The notes: generated by a model from the sequence alone, not told the origin. 64,000 nt of DNA from Diabrotica undecimpunctata (GCF_040954645.1 NC_092803.1:67180427-67244426); one strand, 5' to 3'. Shown: positions 32,619 through 45,295, counted from the first letter of the stretch. Numbers and translations are program-made.

Positions 32619-34545
32619 ATGAGTGATATCCCCCCCCCCCCCAGAGAAGAAGAAGAGAATGATTTAGCCAAATCATCAAACCCCTCTATTGACAGCTCGA
32701 TCGAGCTATATAATAAATTTATTAAATCGACTAATCCCGCGATCAATGACATAGAAATCGTGATATCTTCTGACGATGACTCCTATCTGCCCGAGTCGGA
32801 GGAAGAAAAAAGCGAAATCGACACCGATAACGATGTTAATACGATGGACGCCATCGACGAAGAGCCGAACTAAGCCGCAGAATCGCGCGAAGCCCCGCCC
32901 CCAACTGTAGTAGAGACACCACCCGTCGTGGACAACGTCTCCAAAAATAAAGCCGAGCCCGAAATCGGCAAGAAAATGAAAAGGCTAAGGCCCAAAGAAG
33001 ACTCTCCGGAAGACGAAGAAGTAAAGAAAAAGGCCAGAGAAATGGCGGAAAGGGAAAAGGCCAATGAGCTTTTAAGGTCGGTCAATGTACTGACGGAACA
33101 GATCAAATCCCTAAAAGAAGAAAGCCGTATCCGCGAGGAAAAGGCGAATAAACAAATCCAAGACCTCGCTCAGATGACTGAGCTGAGAAACGAAAATAAG
33201 GAAAAGGACAAGGAATGTCCTAGTTGAACTAGGAATCGGTTCACCTCCCCCGCAAAGCCATCCGGTAGCAAGGGCAAGCCTAAAGAGCCAGAAAGAATCA
33301 TAACAACAAAAGAACCTGCAGGTTGGACACAAGTCCAAAACAAAAAAGGAAAAAAGACAGGCACCACTACTGAGAAATCAGACAGTAGTGTGAAAACAAA
33401 AATAAGCGTCGCCGAAAAGCAGACGCAGATAATAAATCAGCAGAAAGAAATCGAATTTAACAAGGCTGCGAAAGAGGCTCATGAAAGAAGCCAGAAAAAG
33501 AAAACTGCCCAAAACAACTTGATCAAAAATAGCCAAGTTGAAAAAGAAAACGACGTACCAAAAAACTCACCGCAAACAAGCGAGGAGCCTAGAGTAAAAG
33601 AGCCAATAGTAAAAGAGCCGAAACCACCGGCGATAATCCTAAAAACTGTAGGAGAACACTAAAAAATCTTGCAGAGATCAGCCAACCAAGGCATAATATC
33701 AGTCAATAAGTTTGCACGATCAGGCAGATCGATTGTTATTAACACAAAAACTAGAAACGATTACCTAGGAATGGTACACATCCTAGAAGAACACACTCCA
33801 AAAGTAGAATTCATCGCATATCCCATAGATAGCGATAAACTAAAAAGAGTCATTATAAAAGGGCTATCTGCTACTACTAGCACAGTAGCAATTAAAGACG
33901 AACTATATAATAAAGGAATAGAAGCAACAAGGGTGATCAATATGATCTCCAAAAAAGCTGATAAAAAAGTACTGCCACATTTCATCGTCACCCTCAAAGA
34001 GGAAGACGTTGCAAAAATCAAAAAAATATCTGATATATGCTACATGCGCATCTATGTGGAGGATGAATTCAAAATCACAAAAGATACAGTGTTATAACTG
34101 TCAAGGGTTCTATCACAGCTCAAAGGCTTGCCATTGCGGATCCAGATGTGTAAAATGCGGAGAAAACCACATCAGTAACGACTGTGAGAAAAGCCGGGAA
34201 ACCGACCCCAAATGTGCAAACTGTGGTGAAGCGCACACAGCAAATTATAGAGGATGCTCTAAGGCCCCCAAAAAGAAAACACCTGCCCCAACAAGACCGG
34301 TAGGAAGACCCATAAACAGCGCTCCAATCAACAAAGGAGTCAGCTACGCACAGGCAGCGAAAAAATCCGCTGAAACCACCACAGAATCTCCAGCACAACC
34401 ACAAGAAGTGTCGTTACAGGACACAGCTACCCTTATCGCAAACTTCCATACAGAGTATAATAACAAAATGATGAAAATGATTTCCATAATGGACAAAGCA
34501 ACAAAAATGATGACTGCATTTGGAGAAGCCGTCCGTAAATGTTAG
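32619..34545 (+). pseudogene. Jockey LINE ORF1 (gag-like), inactivated
   Basis: ATG at 32619 follows a C13 run and begins MSDIPPPPREEEENDLAKSS. One frame carries an acidic N-terminal region, a coiled-coil-like Lys/Glu region (about 32940-33200), a basic PVKEP-type linker and an RRM-like domain (SVNKFARSGRSIVI ... LPHFIVTLKE). It is interrupted by in-frame stops at 32871 (TAA), 33225 (TGA) and 33660 (TAA), then a frameshift near 34075. The next frame holds three knuckles: CYNCQGFYHSSKAC, CVKCGENHISNDC and CANCGEAHTANYRGC (CX2CX4HX4C, CX2CX3HX4C, CX2CX3HX6C), the Jockey/I-type spacing, ending at TAG 34543. It would have bound element RNA. Confidence 0.85.
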
Positions 34546-37235
34546 CAAACCAAAACGAAGATCTACGCATTGGGTCATGGAATTCCGGCGGAATATTCAA
34601 AAAGATTAACCTTCTGGATAAAATAATAAACAGATTAGAGCTCGATATCGTAGCCCTTCAAGAAACCAAACTAGTGGAAAGAAAAAAAAAACAAAATTTC
34701 CAGGCTACGATATCTATAGAACGGATCATAGAGCATTATCAGGAGGAACAGCTATATAAGTCAAAAAGGGACTCGAACACGAGCACATCCCAACACCAGA
34801 TGGACTGGTGACAATGAAAGCCACAATTATTCGACGTAAGGCCAACAACGAAACACTAAAAATAGTGTCAGCTTACGTCAGACCACATGATCCGATTTTC
34901 AACGAAGATTTGAGCCTAATACTGAACTCAGAAGAGCCAACTGTAATTATTGGAGACCTAAATGCTAGATCTCCCAATTGGTTTGACAGGACGACCAACC
35001 GAAACGGAAGATATCTCTGCAACCATCTCGAGAACAGACCGAACACATATGTCATCGGACCAACAGAACCGACATGTTTCCACGGAGAACTCCCTACGTA
35101 TCTTGACATTGCAATCCTACACAACGCGGGTCAACAATACGAGATACACTCTCTAAATGAAGGCGATTCGACACATAACCTAATCGTCCTGACCTTGGGC
35201 GCAATAGAATTGAACTATTTGCAGCCCCACAACAGAAAGAAGACAAGTTGGCCAAACTTCAGAAGAATTGTGAGCGAGAACAACAATTAATAATATTACA
35301 GAACTAGAAGATAGTGTAATAAAACTAGAACAAGCAATAAACAATGCTATCGATGCCAGCTCCAAAACCGAAACAATCACAAGACAAAAAGGAGGAAGAT
35401 TCAGGGATATAAGTATAGAACTTCAAAACCTAATCAAAGAGAAAAACCGGAAAAGAAGAAGAGCCTACCGCACAAGAACGGTAGAAGACAAAAGGATTGC
35501 AAATGAGCTAGACAGGGAAGTGAAAAAACAACTTCAAAATCATAGAAATGAAAGCTGGGACTCCTATATCGATGAGCTAAATCCTAACAAATCTGCCTTC
35601 TGGAAGTTATCTAAAATCCTCCGAAAGGACAAGAAACCCATACCTCCCCTACACGGAGTAAACGGGATTGTCCATACGGAAATCGACAAAGCCGAAGTCA
35701 TGAAGGACGAATTAGAAAGGGCGTGTAGAAACAACGAACACCCCGAGACGATGACATAGACTTTGAGGAAGAGGTAGAAAGAGCAGCGAGAAGACTTAGA
35801 AGGAAAAAGGGCAGAATAGGTATTACACATACATCTCCCGAAGAAATAAAGGAACTTATAAAAATGACAAATGCCAAAAAAGCCCCAGGACCCGACAACA
35901 TCACAAATAGGGCGCTGAAAAATCTACCAACAAAAGCTGTTGTTTATATCACTAACATAATAAACAGCATGCTAAAACTACGATATTTCCCAGATAGGTG
36001 GAAAGAGGCACACGTAATATGATTGCAAAATCTGGTAAAAACGGCACATTTCCGCAAAATTACAGACCAATCAGCTTATTATCATCTATAAGCAAGATAG
36101 CGGAAAGAGTCATACTAAAAAGACTCAATGAAGAATCACAAATGCTAGGAACCATACCAGAGGCTCAATTCGGGTTCAGAAGCGAACACTCCTGTGAATT
36201 ACAGGTACTACGACTTACAGAATTTATCACCAAAGGATTTAATGAAAAAATGTACACAGCTACAGCTTTTCTGGACGTCAGCAAAGCCTTCGACAGAGTC
36301 TGGCACCATGGACTCATCTATAAAATGAATGAATTTGGTTACAGTGAGGCGATGACATGCCTCCTTGCGTCATATCTTGCCAACAGAAGGTTCAGAGTTC
36401 GAATAGGGGCAACCCTATCCGAAGTCGGGACCCTGGAGGCGGGTGTGCCTTAGGGAGCGGTGCTGTCGCCTTACCTGTACACCATCTATACGGCCGACAT
36501 GCCAAAGGAGCCAGGCTCTCTGTTGAGTCTTTACGCTGACGACACAGCAATAGCTGTTAGCTGGAGAAACCCGGATCATGCAGCTAATCATCTGCAAAGA
36601 GCACTAAACAGATTCCGAAGATGGTGCATGAAATGGAAAATAGCCCTAAATCCAGACAAAACACAGGCTGTAATGTTTAGTCACAGAAGAAGTGTACCAA
36701 ATCGCGAAATTACAATCGAAAACAACCCAGTAGACTGGACCAACGAGGCTAAATACCTAGGGGTACATCTAGACAAGAAGCTAACGTTCACTGAGCACAT
36801 CAATCAGCAAGTACTCAAAGCCAAAGCGTTGAAAAGTCAGCTCTCAACACTTATAGGAAGGAAAAGTAAACTACGATTTAAAACCAAAATCAGGGTTCGA
36901 ATAGTATTATCCTGCCAGTCCTAACATATGCATCCGCAGCGTGGGGACACACCTGTAAAACAAACAGGAAAAAGATACAGAGCACTCAGAATCAAATAGT
37001 CAGAAATGCCCTCAAGATACCAAGGTACGTACCCTTGAGATACGTATATAGAGACTCAGGACAAACAAGAATCCTACGCACGCTAGACGAGAGAGCATAT
37101 GAAATTTTCAACGGACTAAGAAACCACCCAAGCAGAATGTTAAGAGAGCTGACTAACTACAATGAAAACATAAGGACGGTACATAGAAGACCAAAACAAC
37201 AGATAGCTCGATATAGGGAGAACCCGAACGAATAA
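34539..37235 (+). pseudogene. Jockey LINE ORF2 (endonuclease-reverse transcriptase), inactivated
   Basis: ATG at 34539 overlaps the ORF1 stop by 7 bp (ATGTTAG). The endonuclease begins LRIGSWNSGGIFKK with VALQETKL, is frameshifted near an A10 run at 34681, and continues VIIGDLNARSPNWFDR; the expected SDHNP is replaced by STHNL. The reverse transcriptase shows NYRPISLLSSISKIAERVIL, FLDVSKAFDRVWHHGL, GVP-stop-GAVLSPYLYTIYTA (TAG at 36451 where Gln is usual), LSLYADDTAIAV (YADD intact), LNPDKTQAVMFSH and KYLGVHLDKKL. Another shift occurs near 36915; the last open part (37035-37235) ends ARYRENPNE. At least four frameshifts, so no function. Confidence 0.87.
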
Positions 37236-38234
37236 ATAAAGAATGAGATGGTTGCAAGAACAACGAACAATAAAATGCAGTCATTCAGAAAACACACCAA
37301 AAAAACTCTGGCGAGAGGGTACGCTTTTCTTTTTAGGTTTTTAGGTAATTATAAGTCCAATATACACCGGGGTGTGTGAGAGCATTATACACTTGGGAAT
37401 GCACACCCCAATACACGCAAACAAATAGGATTAAGGAAAAAAGGAAAGAATTGTTGCCCAGGCATTTTATAGTCCCGAAGCCACAAGGAAGTCCACAAAA
37501 AAAAAAAAATTGTGTTTTCTGATTAAATAACGTAAATTCATATTGATATATTCATACTTTTCATTAAACCGTTTCACGTAAATTTACCTTATATAGCAAA
37601 CATAGAAGGGGCCCATCAGGCCTTCTATATACCGCTCCGCGGACTAGGCCCTTAAGGCAGATCGAATGAAAGATCTACTCGCGAAATCCGAGCACTAAGG
37701 TCATGTGCGGCATACATGGGCTTAGTATCCGGACCCCTCTCGGGTGCTCAGCCGGCGAGGAGAACAAAATTTATTTTGCCAAATCGGCGGCTGAGTGACC
37801 GAGCACACACTCTTTTCCGGACATAGAGTTATCAGCTCAGGCTGATGGCTCTATGGTCGGAACACACGCTCTTTTTTTTTTTTTTTAGGGACCCAAGTCC
37901 CGACGTAAAGCTAGAGTAAAATCAATAGAGTCAGTAAAGTAAATAGGGAGAAAAGCCTAGATGTGGCTACCCCTACAGTTAGGTGGCATACCCACATTCA
38001 CTAAAAACCGAGGATGTCCTATTACCCAGGGCATCTTAAGTAAATTTTAGATCATAAGCCTCCTCACGTAAGTCACACGATGAGGAGGGGTGGTGGAAAA
38101 GCCTGGGGGTCAGATAGGTACCACTTCGACTAGCGAAGTGTGACCGGTTTGATCTTCGGACATGTGGATCCCATTCTTACATTGGTATACACATGTTCCT
38201 AGGGGCAGGGTTGATCACTGCGTGTGTATGTGTG
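37236..38234 (+). other. Long GC-richer 3' UTR of the Jockey LINE
   Basis: About 1 kb, with A13 at about 37498-37510 and T15 at about 37870-37886, and paired motifs such as CTCCTCACGTAAGTCACACGATGAGGAG (in part, 38060-38086) and CACTTCGACTAGCGAAGTG (38122-38140). It ends GCGTGTGTATGTGTG directly before the target duplication, not in poly(A). It could instead be a 3' transduction or a second element inserted behind the A13 tail; the exact target duplication at the far end favours the single-element reading. Confidence 0.6.
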
Positions 38235-38247
38235 TTGTTTAATTCTA
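38235..38247. repeat. Target-site duplication of the Jockey LINE, right
   Basis: TTGTTTAATTCTA, identical to 32092-32104. Confidence 0.85.
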
Positions 38248-39299
38248 TTTACCTTTATTTAATTTTATTTTATTTTGGTAAAGCGTTGATGTTTAGTAAA
38301 GTCATTTTATTTTTATAGTAAGTGCATGTTTATCTTTTTATATTATGGGTATATTATACCCAATGAAATATAATATATATTACGTCATTGAACTTACCTT
38401 ACAATTCGAGTAACCTATATTCTGAACAATTTTGCGAAAAAATGAATTACAGTGAAGTAGTAAAATTCAGATTTCTTACTTCACAGAGCTACTACGTTGA
38501 AGAAAATAGTTCAGATTCATTTTCAAGGTGGCGTCGTTACCTTACTGGACCAACAATGTGACTTGTCATCATAGTCTTTTATATAGATAGAAAATAAGGG
38601 ACAGTACAATATACTTTTAAGCTGAATTGATTCGTCGTATACACTATTGATGCTTCTTTTTTAAAATAATATACTTTTTTTTTTTTTTACTAAAGACACA
38701 GAAGTGTACTTACATTAAAATCTGGTCAGTAAGACCAATTATCAATTTGTTTCTAACTTAAATTACTAATGAGATTAAAATTAGGTGTCTACTCACTAGT
38801 ATCTTTCCTATTATCTCTAATAACTAGCATTAAATTTAGCATGCATACTCGCACAACACTTTACTCGGCTTTTCACTCACTCATACCAATTCAAAAGGCT
38901 TTGTTCTTTTGAGCCTTCTCTAATAATATACTTGAAATTTTGTTTACTTTTGTATGTACTATGTACTTTTCCTAAATGGATTAAAATTTTTTGTTGAACA
39001 TTTGTAAACAAAATGTGTCTAAAGCGATATTTGATTGACTTACCTCTTTTTTCCCAAATGCTCACATGACTTATCTCCTTTGTAATGCAACATAGGAATG
39101 ATAACACTGGATAATAGAAGATTTTATTACGTTAATACAAGCTTGCATAAATGTAACATATATTTAAGTACTAAAAAACATTAAGCATTAATGATATACA
39201 CCTACTAATTACTATAAAACTAGTTAGAAGATACTTCAAACTTTTAATTATATTATTCAATTATGATATTCCAAGTATCAGTTTTGCCGATATTAACCT
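38248..39299. other. Unassigned AT-rich sequence
   Basis: No coding or repeat family recognised; short minus-strand open frame at 38877-39107 has no recognisable similarity. Confidence 0.5.
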
Positions 39300-39658
39300 A
39301 TCCTATAAAAATAAAAGCAGACACAAATATCAAAGGAAATCTTAAGAACAATAGAGATGAAAACACTACCGGCTATAGCAGGTAAAACTTTAAGAGACAG
39401 AATCCCTAATACACAAATCAGACAGATGTGTAAAGTACATGATATCGACAGATGGAGTAGCCAAAGAAACGAGAATGGAACCAACACATTAACAGAATTT
39501 AAAGAGAGAGCCTTTTCCGTATAGTAAGAAATAGAAAAGAAGGTGAAAGACCACAAGGCACACCCTCTAAACGATGGAGATATAGCTGACAGTCAACATC
39601 ACAAATACTGCTAAATCAAATCGAAAACAACAGGCCTCAAGACGTAACATACAAAGAA
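39300..39658 (+). mobile_element. LINE C-terminal end (GRP.KRW group)
   Basis: The plus strand, in shifting frames, resembles the C-terminal region of insect LINEs: REWNQHINRI-like sequence (about 39460-39490), FRIVRNRKEGERPQGTPSKR with WRYS, and LNQIENNRPQDV near 39615-39650. It is truncated 5' and joins directly to an RTE fragment at about 39660. Confidence 0.55.
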
Positions 39659-39659
39659 A

Positions 39660-40425
39660 AAGAAGAATCTCAGATACACAGACAACACGGTACTGATTAC
39701 ATCTAATAAAAAAGAGTTGTAACGACTTATAAATAGGGTGACCGAATTTGTTAAATATGGGCAGAAGCTTAATACTTCGAAGACAAAACTTATGGTTGTT
39801 AGTAAAACAGAGTTGCAACCAATGAACATCAGAGCGTATGGAATAGAGTTAGAAAGAATCCACAATATCACCTATTTGGGCGCCAATATTAACGATAACT
39901 GGGATATAATAATACGCGTTGAAAGAGCCAGAGCCGATTTCTATAAACCAGATTAATACGCTACGCTGCTACATATTCTCCCGATCGCTGTATGGCATGG
40001 AGAGCTGGATATTTACAGTAACACTAACGAAAAAACTTAAGGCCTTTGAGAAGTGGATTTACCGACGAATATTACGGATAAGTTAAATTGATTGAATAAT
40101 AAATAAAATAGTTTTACCCCGAATTAAAAAGAGCACAGAAATAGCAAAAACTCGAATAAAACTTCGAAAGCTACAATATTTCGGCCATGTAATGAAACTT
40201 TTAGAGAGGTATAACCTTTTGCACCTCATAAGTTAGGGCAAAATCGCCGGAAGAAGACATCCAGGCCGAAGAAGAACATCCTGGCTCCGAAATCTCCGAG
40301 AGTGGTATTAACAGACATCCGCTTATCTGTTTCGAGTTGCGTAGACAAAGTTATTATTGCCAATATAATCGCCAACGTTTATAAAATCAGACAGGGTACT
40401 AAAAGAAGAAGAACAATATTAGAAG
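39660..40425 (+). mobile_element. RTE-type LINE 3' half, decayed
   Basis: An open piece at 39738-39956 reads LNTSKTKLMVVSKTELQPMN, NITYLGANINDNWD and VERARADF. Then, with stops, come LKAFEKWIYRRILRIS, RIKLRKLQYFGHVMKLLERY, AGRRHPGRRRTSWLRNLREW-like sequence and VIIANIIANVYKIRQG near 40330-40400, ending in AAAAGAAGAAGAA at about 40405-40418. Upstream palm motifs are missing. Confidence 0.78.
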
Positions 40426-40619
40426 TTGAAATTTTTTTCTTAAAATTATATCTGGTAAAATGTTTTTATATAACACTTTTTACATCACTAATAAACGCTG
40501 AACGTAGGATGCAAGGGATAGTGATGCGCAACGTATAGCCTCTCCTATCCAAATGTTAATCTCATCTACACGCGTGATGATCTTGATTCTGGTTATCCGG
40601 TGCATCCTGCTAGATAACA
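40426..40619. other. Unassigned sequence between RTE copies
   Basis: No feature recognised; may contain decayed endonuclease sequence of the next element. Confidence 0.4.
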
Positions 40620-42954
40620 AACGAGGCTCTGAGGTTCATGGGGTCTGGGTGAGCGAAATGAGAGAGGAGAACGCCTACTCACATTTGCTACGGAAGAAGA
40701 GTTGGTAATCACCAATACATTCTTCAAATTACCACACAGAAGGTTGTACACATGGCGCTCTGCCGGTGACATGCCAGAAAATCTCATAAGAAACCAGATT
40801 GACTATATTTTAATAAGTAAAAGATTCAAAAACTCAATAACATCAGTGAAAACCTACCCTGGTGCAGATATTAAGTCAGACCATAACCCACTTATCACTA
40901 AGTTTCGTCTGAAATTTAAAAAAAATGCACAAACCTACTAGATACGATCTCAAACAACTAAGAGATGATGATATAAAGCAAGAAGTACGGGAATATCTGA
41001 AGAAAAACATATCTAAGTCAGAAGTAGTTAATGATGTTGACACAGAAATAAACCAATTATAAAACATTGGTAAGGAAATATTAGATCAATACCTGCAACC
41101 GAAAAATACAGAAAAAAAAAACCATGGATGATCGACGGTATATTACAGATGATGGACAGAAGAAGAGAATTCAAGCATAAAGACTACGTTGCATAACAAT
41201 TTATGGGCAAAGAGATAAAAAAAGCTGTCAGAGAAGCTAAAAATAGAAATCTGGAAGAACAGTGTGAAGAAATCGAGATATTGGAACGTAAACACGATTC
41301 CTTCAACCTCCACAAAAAGATCAAAGAAGCAGCAGGCATCTATAAATAAAAAAGACCAGGACACTTAATAGACGCTCAAGGAAATCCAATAGTTGATATT
41401 GAAGAAACAAAAACAACATGGATAAACTATGTGACAACAACATTTGAAGACAATAGGAATGTCACCATCACACAAAATAAAAATGACGATACCGGACCAC
41501 CTATTCTCGAAGCGGAAGTAAAAGCTGCTATAAACAACATTAAGGAGGGACAAGCCGCAGGACCAGACGAGTTCTACTCAGAATTTTTGAAAATTATGGA
41601 TAAAGACGAAATAAAAAGACTTACCTTGATCTTCAACAATATATAACAAAGTAAAAAAATACCTCAACAGTGGCTAAGATCAACTTTTATAACAATCTCT
41701 AAAAAATCCAATGCCAAAAAATGTGAAGATTATCGAACAATAAGCCTTATGAGCCATCTACTGGAAACTTTTTTAAAAATTGTATATAAAAGAATATATA
41801 AACAGTGTGAAGAACATATGACAAACACACAATTCAGCTTCAGGGATGCATTGGGTATTCGAGAGGCACTTTTTGCAGTACAAGTTCTCTTTCAAAGATG
41901 TAGAGACGTGAATTGTGATGTATATGTGTGTTTTGTTTATTACCAGAAAGCGTTCGATAGAATAGAACATGACGAACTGATGAAAATATTAAATTCAATT
42001 GGTCTAGACAGCAGAGATCGCCGTATAATAAACAATATGTATTACGAACAAACTGCAGCTGTTAGAGTTGGGGATCAGTTAACAGACGACATAAAGATCA
42101 GGGATGTATATTGTCCCCATTATTGTTCAAAACATATTCAGAGCACATTATGAACCTAGCGCTAACGGACATAGACGAGGGAATCCTTATAAATGGAGAA
42201 CGATTGAACAACATGAGATATGCTGATGATACTGTCATGTTTGCAGACAGTCTTGAAGGTCTGCAGACACTTGTCTCCAGGGTGGCAGAAGTAAGTAGCA
42301 GGTTTGGGCTTGATTTTAACATCAAGAAAGCCAAATACATGGTTATAAGCAAAAATAGGATACCACCTGGTCAATTACTAGTTAACCAACAACCTATAAC
42401 ACAATTCACCAACTTTTGTTATCTAAGTGCAAACTTAAATGAACAGTGGGACCAATCGACGGAAATTAAGATAAGAATCGAGAAGGCAAGATCAGCTTTC
42501 GTCAAAATGAAAAAATCTTTAACAGCCACGATATAAATTTGGAAATAAAAGTTTGTTTACTAAAATACTAGGTATTCTCCGTTATTTTATATGGCGTGGA
42601 GTCATGGACCTTAACTGAAGCATCACTAAAGAGACTCGCATCGCGAAAGCATTTGAGATGTGGTGCTATAGACGCATGTTGAGGATTTCCTGGATAGACA
42701 GAGTTACCAACGAAGAAGTACTAATTAGAATGGGTAAAGAGGAACTAGTTGTAACCATAAAACGTCGCAAACATGGACCATATAATGCGCAATGAACAAC
42801 GATATGACCTACTTCGGACTATACTTCAAGGTACAGTGCATGGGAAAAGTGGTCCAGGACGAAGAAGAATATCCTGGCTGCATAACCTGCGAAAATGGTT
42901 TAACTTAAACACTACCGGATAGACACCAACGGATAGGCACCATAAGAAGAAGAA
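40620..42954 (+). mobile_element. RTE-type LINE, endonuclease C-terminus to 3' tail
   Basis: The longest RTE copy. Endonuclease part: GLGERNERGERLL, LVITNTFFKLPHRRLYTWRS, IRNQIDYILISKRF and ADIKSDHNPLITKFRLKFK (SDHNP intact, 40867-40905). Linker with EAEVKAAINNIKEGQAAGPD. Reverse transcriptase (41749-42536): MSHLLETFLKIVYKRIYKQC, FRDALGIREALFAV, CFVYYQKAFDRIEHDEL (motif A Asp changed to Tyr), a small deletion removing GVRQ before GCILSPLLF, NNMRYADDTVMFADSLEGLQ (YADD intact), FNIKKAKYMVIS. The C-terminus (FEMWCYRRMLRISW, TNEEVLIRM) is frameshifted. Ends with AAGAAGAAGAA at 42944-42954. Confidence 0.85.
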
Positions 42955-43850
42955 TACACGCTGAGGCTAGTATCAAAAGAAAAAGAAGGCGCCTTTGAAG
43001 AAAATTAATAGAATCGGTAAAAGGAGATCTTAAAGATAAATCGAAGAAACCGTTTGAAGCTTTGAGCCTCTAAGGACTGTTGAGCTGAACTTCATATTAA
43101 TTCTAGGTATTTTCTATTTCTTTATTTTATCGCATATATACAATAGCAGTTCTCTCTTTGTCCTCACCTCTACAACACTACCCATATCAGAAATGAGCCG
43201 AATATTTGAAATTCGTTTGAAAATAATTACTTTTAAATTATTTGACGATTAGCACATTATTGTTTTGTAATTATATATTTTTGAATAATTACCATAATGG
43301 TTCCACAATTGATTAATGACTTTCCTTAAACTAGCTGGTTATTGGAAATATTTTTTTCTTACGTAAAGCACAACGTTTGGTAAATGGTTTACAGGAATAG
43401 GAGACAGCGTTTAAATGGGATGTTTATTGAATTAAATTTAGGTGTGACGTGGAGTACAAAAGGATCACTAACTAGATCACTTGCTGACAAACCTACCCTC
43501 TAAAAATGTCTTCCATTTTTTATACGATTTTCTTATTTTTCCATTAAGTTCAAATTTATCAAATATGTATTATTTGTATGTCGAATGTATTATATATAAA
43601 ATTGTAACTCTAAACAAAATCGTCGGGTTCTGACACGTGTACCATAACCAAAAATTTCTTTTAGTATTTTTTTTTTGGAATCCAGTGTACAATCCTTTGT
43701 ATTTTTTCAATAATTAAAGAAAGAAAAGAAAAATAAAAAATAGTACCAGCATTTTCCTGCTTACCACATGATCTCTTCTAGTGGGATACTTAATATTTTA
43801 CATAAGTGAATCATTGTTAAATTAACATTAGTTATTTAAATCATCTTGTA
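42955..43850. other. Unassigned AT-rich sequence
   Basis: No features recognised. Confidence 0.5.
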
Positions 43851-43960
43851 GCATAGCTCCGAAGATGGCTTTGTAAGCCGAAAGGGCTCAGCTATAAATT
43901 AAAATCTTTGACACACTTCAGAAATACTTTCTTTTTCTATATTTTGATTTATAAACAATA
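43851..43960 (+). repeat. Penelope-like 3' terminal sequence
   Basis: GCTCCGAAGATGGCTTTGTA, AGCCGAAAGGGCTCAGC, then an A-rich tract resembles the post-stop 3' region of Penelope-like elements elsewhere in the window (19970). No coding part adjoins it. Confidence 0.4.
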
Positions 43961-44224
43961 TGTCATTCGTAAAGCGAAGGTTTTACACCTTGACTAAACC
44001 TACTGAAACGTCTACTTCTCATTTATTTTTTGTCGCAACGCCCAGGAGAGTCAGTCAACTTCAAGCATCGGCGAGAAGCGCTACTACCTGACTTGACAAT
44101 AGCAAGTGCGACCTTGTCGAAACGTCGTCAAAATAATGGTTTTTATCAAAACCAAAATTATTCAACGCGGAGTCGAACCAGGAAAACTACCGAGAGCAAA
44201 TATAACTATCTCGGAAAATTTCAA

Positions 44225-44226
<2 letters not shown>

Positions 44227-44286
<60 letters not shown>
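44227..44286. repeat. (TA)n microsatellite
   Basis: About 60 bp TA run, separated by about 55 bp of unique sequence from the next TA tract. Confidence 0.97.
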
Positions 44287-44288
<2 letters not shown>

Positions 44289-44339
44289 CTATGATATTTT
44301 GTTTGTGTGTAGTTTTATGAGCAATGCGTGTTTTTAAAT

Positions 44340-44342
<3 letters not shown>

Positions 44343-44409
<67 letters not shown>

Positions 44410-44423
44410 TATATATATATATA
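44343..44423. repeat. (TA)n microsatellite, left flank of the inverted-repeat element
   Basis: TA repeats with one ACAGA interruption, leading straight into CAGATTGAACGAATTTAAAA. Confidence 0.95.
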
Positions 44424-44606
44424 CAGATTGAACGAATTTAAAACGGAACATACAATTTAATATATGTCTGTTTGAACTGCATTTGAAATAGTGGACCAAT
44501 ATAAAACTTGGACAAAAATAAATCCATACCCGGTGATAGACATTGTATAAAATATCGTTCAACTATCTGTCTCCTTTAAAGGAAAGAGGAGCTTGCCTAA
44601 TAGTCG

Positions 44607-45295
44607 GAGAGATAGAGCCGAAATTTTGAACTGATCAGTAATAAGACATTTCTCTATTGAAATATATTCATTGTAACTGGGTTAAGACTTTGCCTTACAG
44701 GCGGACGCCCCTCGTGGTACAGGGGGTGGCTATACAGGGATGAAGTTGTCATTTTTTTCGGAAAAATTAACGATCGATAATATGGCTGAAAATTTGCTCA
44801 GAGTAAGATCTTGGTATAACTAGACGAAATCCCAAAGGGCGGACGCGAGAGTGGATACATAAGGAGTGGCGGACAGGGGTGAAATTGCAATTTTTTGGGG
44901 AAAAATTAACGATAAGTAATATGTCCGCCATTTTCATGGCTCATTATTTAGCCCCTAAAAACTCTAAATCGAAAAGAGCGGACAGCTGGGTTGTTACAGG
45001 GAGCCATAAAACGGGATCAAATGTACCACTTGCCTGCGCATTTTAGGTCTCGGTAACAATTTTCAAACTGATTTTATTATGATATTTTTATACCGATTGA
45101 TTTGAAAATTTGTATGCTCACTTCTGTTACTATTCTGAAATGCGTCAAGTAGAGTTTTCCTCAAAATTTTCCAAAAAAATTTCCGTAAATGAAAATTTTC
45201 GTAATTTTTTGAGGTAAAATCTAATTTGTAGAATCCTTTCGATTTTCTGTCAGTTATACCATGAATTTTTCCAAAAATTTTCAAACGATTTTTCC
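44607..45295 (+). repeat. Inner inverted-repeat arm, left, copy 1
   Basis: Pairs with 46560-47248 with few mismatches. It includes GGCGGACGCCCCTCGTGGTA, AAATTAACGATCGATAATAT and AATGCGCAGGCAAGTGGTAC (complement). The open frames in the arms on both strands (for example 46576-46809) are mirror images of each other and are not genes. Confidence 0.88.

Larger units (their letters stand above)
32105..38234 (+). mobile_element. Full-length but inactivated Jockey-type LINE
   Basis: 6130 bp between 13-bp target duplications. Layout: GC-richer 5' UTR (32105-32618), ORF1 with three zinc knuckles (32619-34545), ORF2 with APE-type endonuclease and reverse transcriptase (34539-37235), and a 3' UTR of about 1 kb (37236-38234). 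Clade placement rests on the ORF1 knuckle spacing and RT signatures NYRPISLLS.ISK and AFLDVSKAFDRVWH. Several stops and frameshifts in both ORFs show it is dead. It inserted into older LINE sequence. Confidence 0.87.

Noticed and set aside
32870..33338. Minus-strand open frames at 32870-33106, 33111-33338, 33170-33367
   Set aside because: Shadows of the LINE ORF1 coding strand.
32619..34097. Three in-frame stops in one continuous ORF1 frame as possible programmed readthrough
   Set aside because: Three different stops plus several frameshifts and a stop in the RT GVPQG motif point to ordinary decay of a dead LINE.
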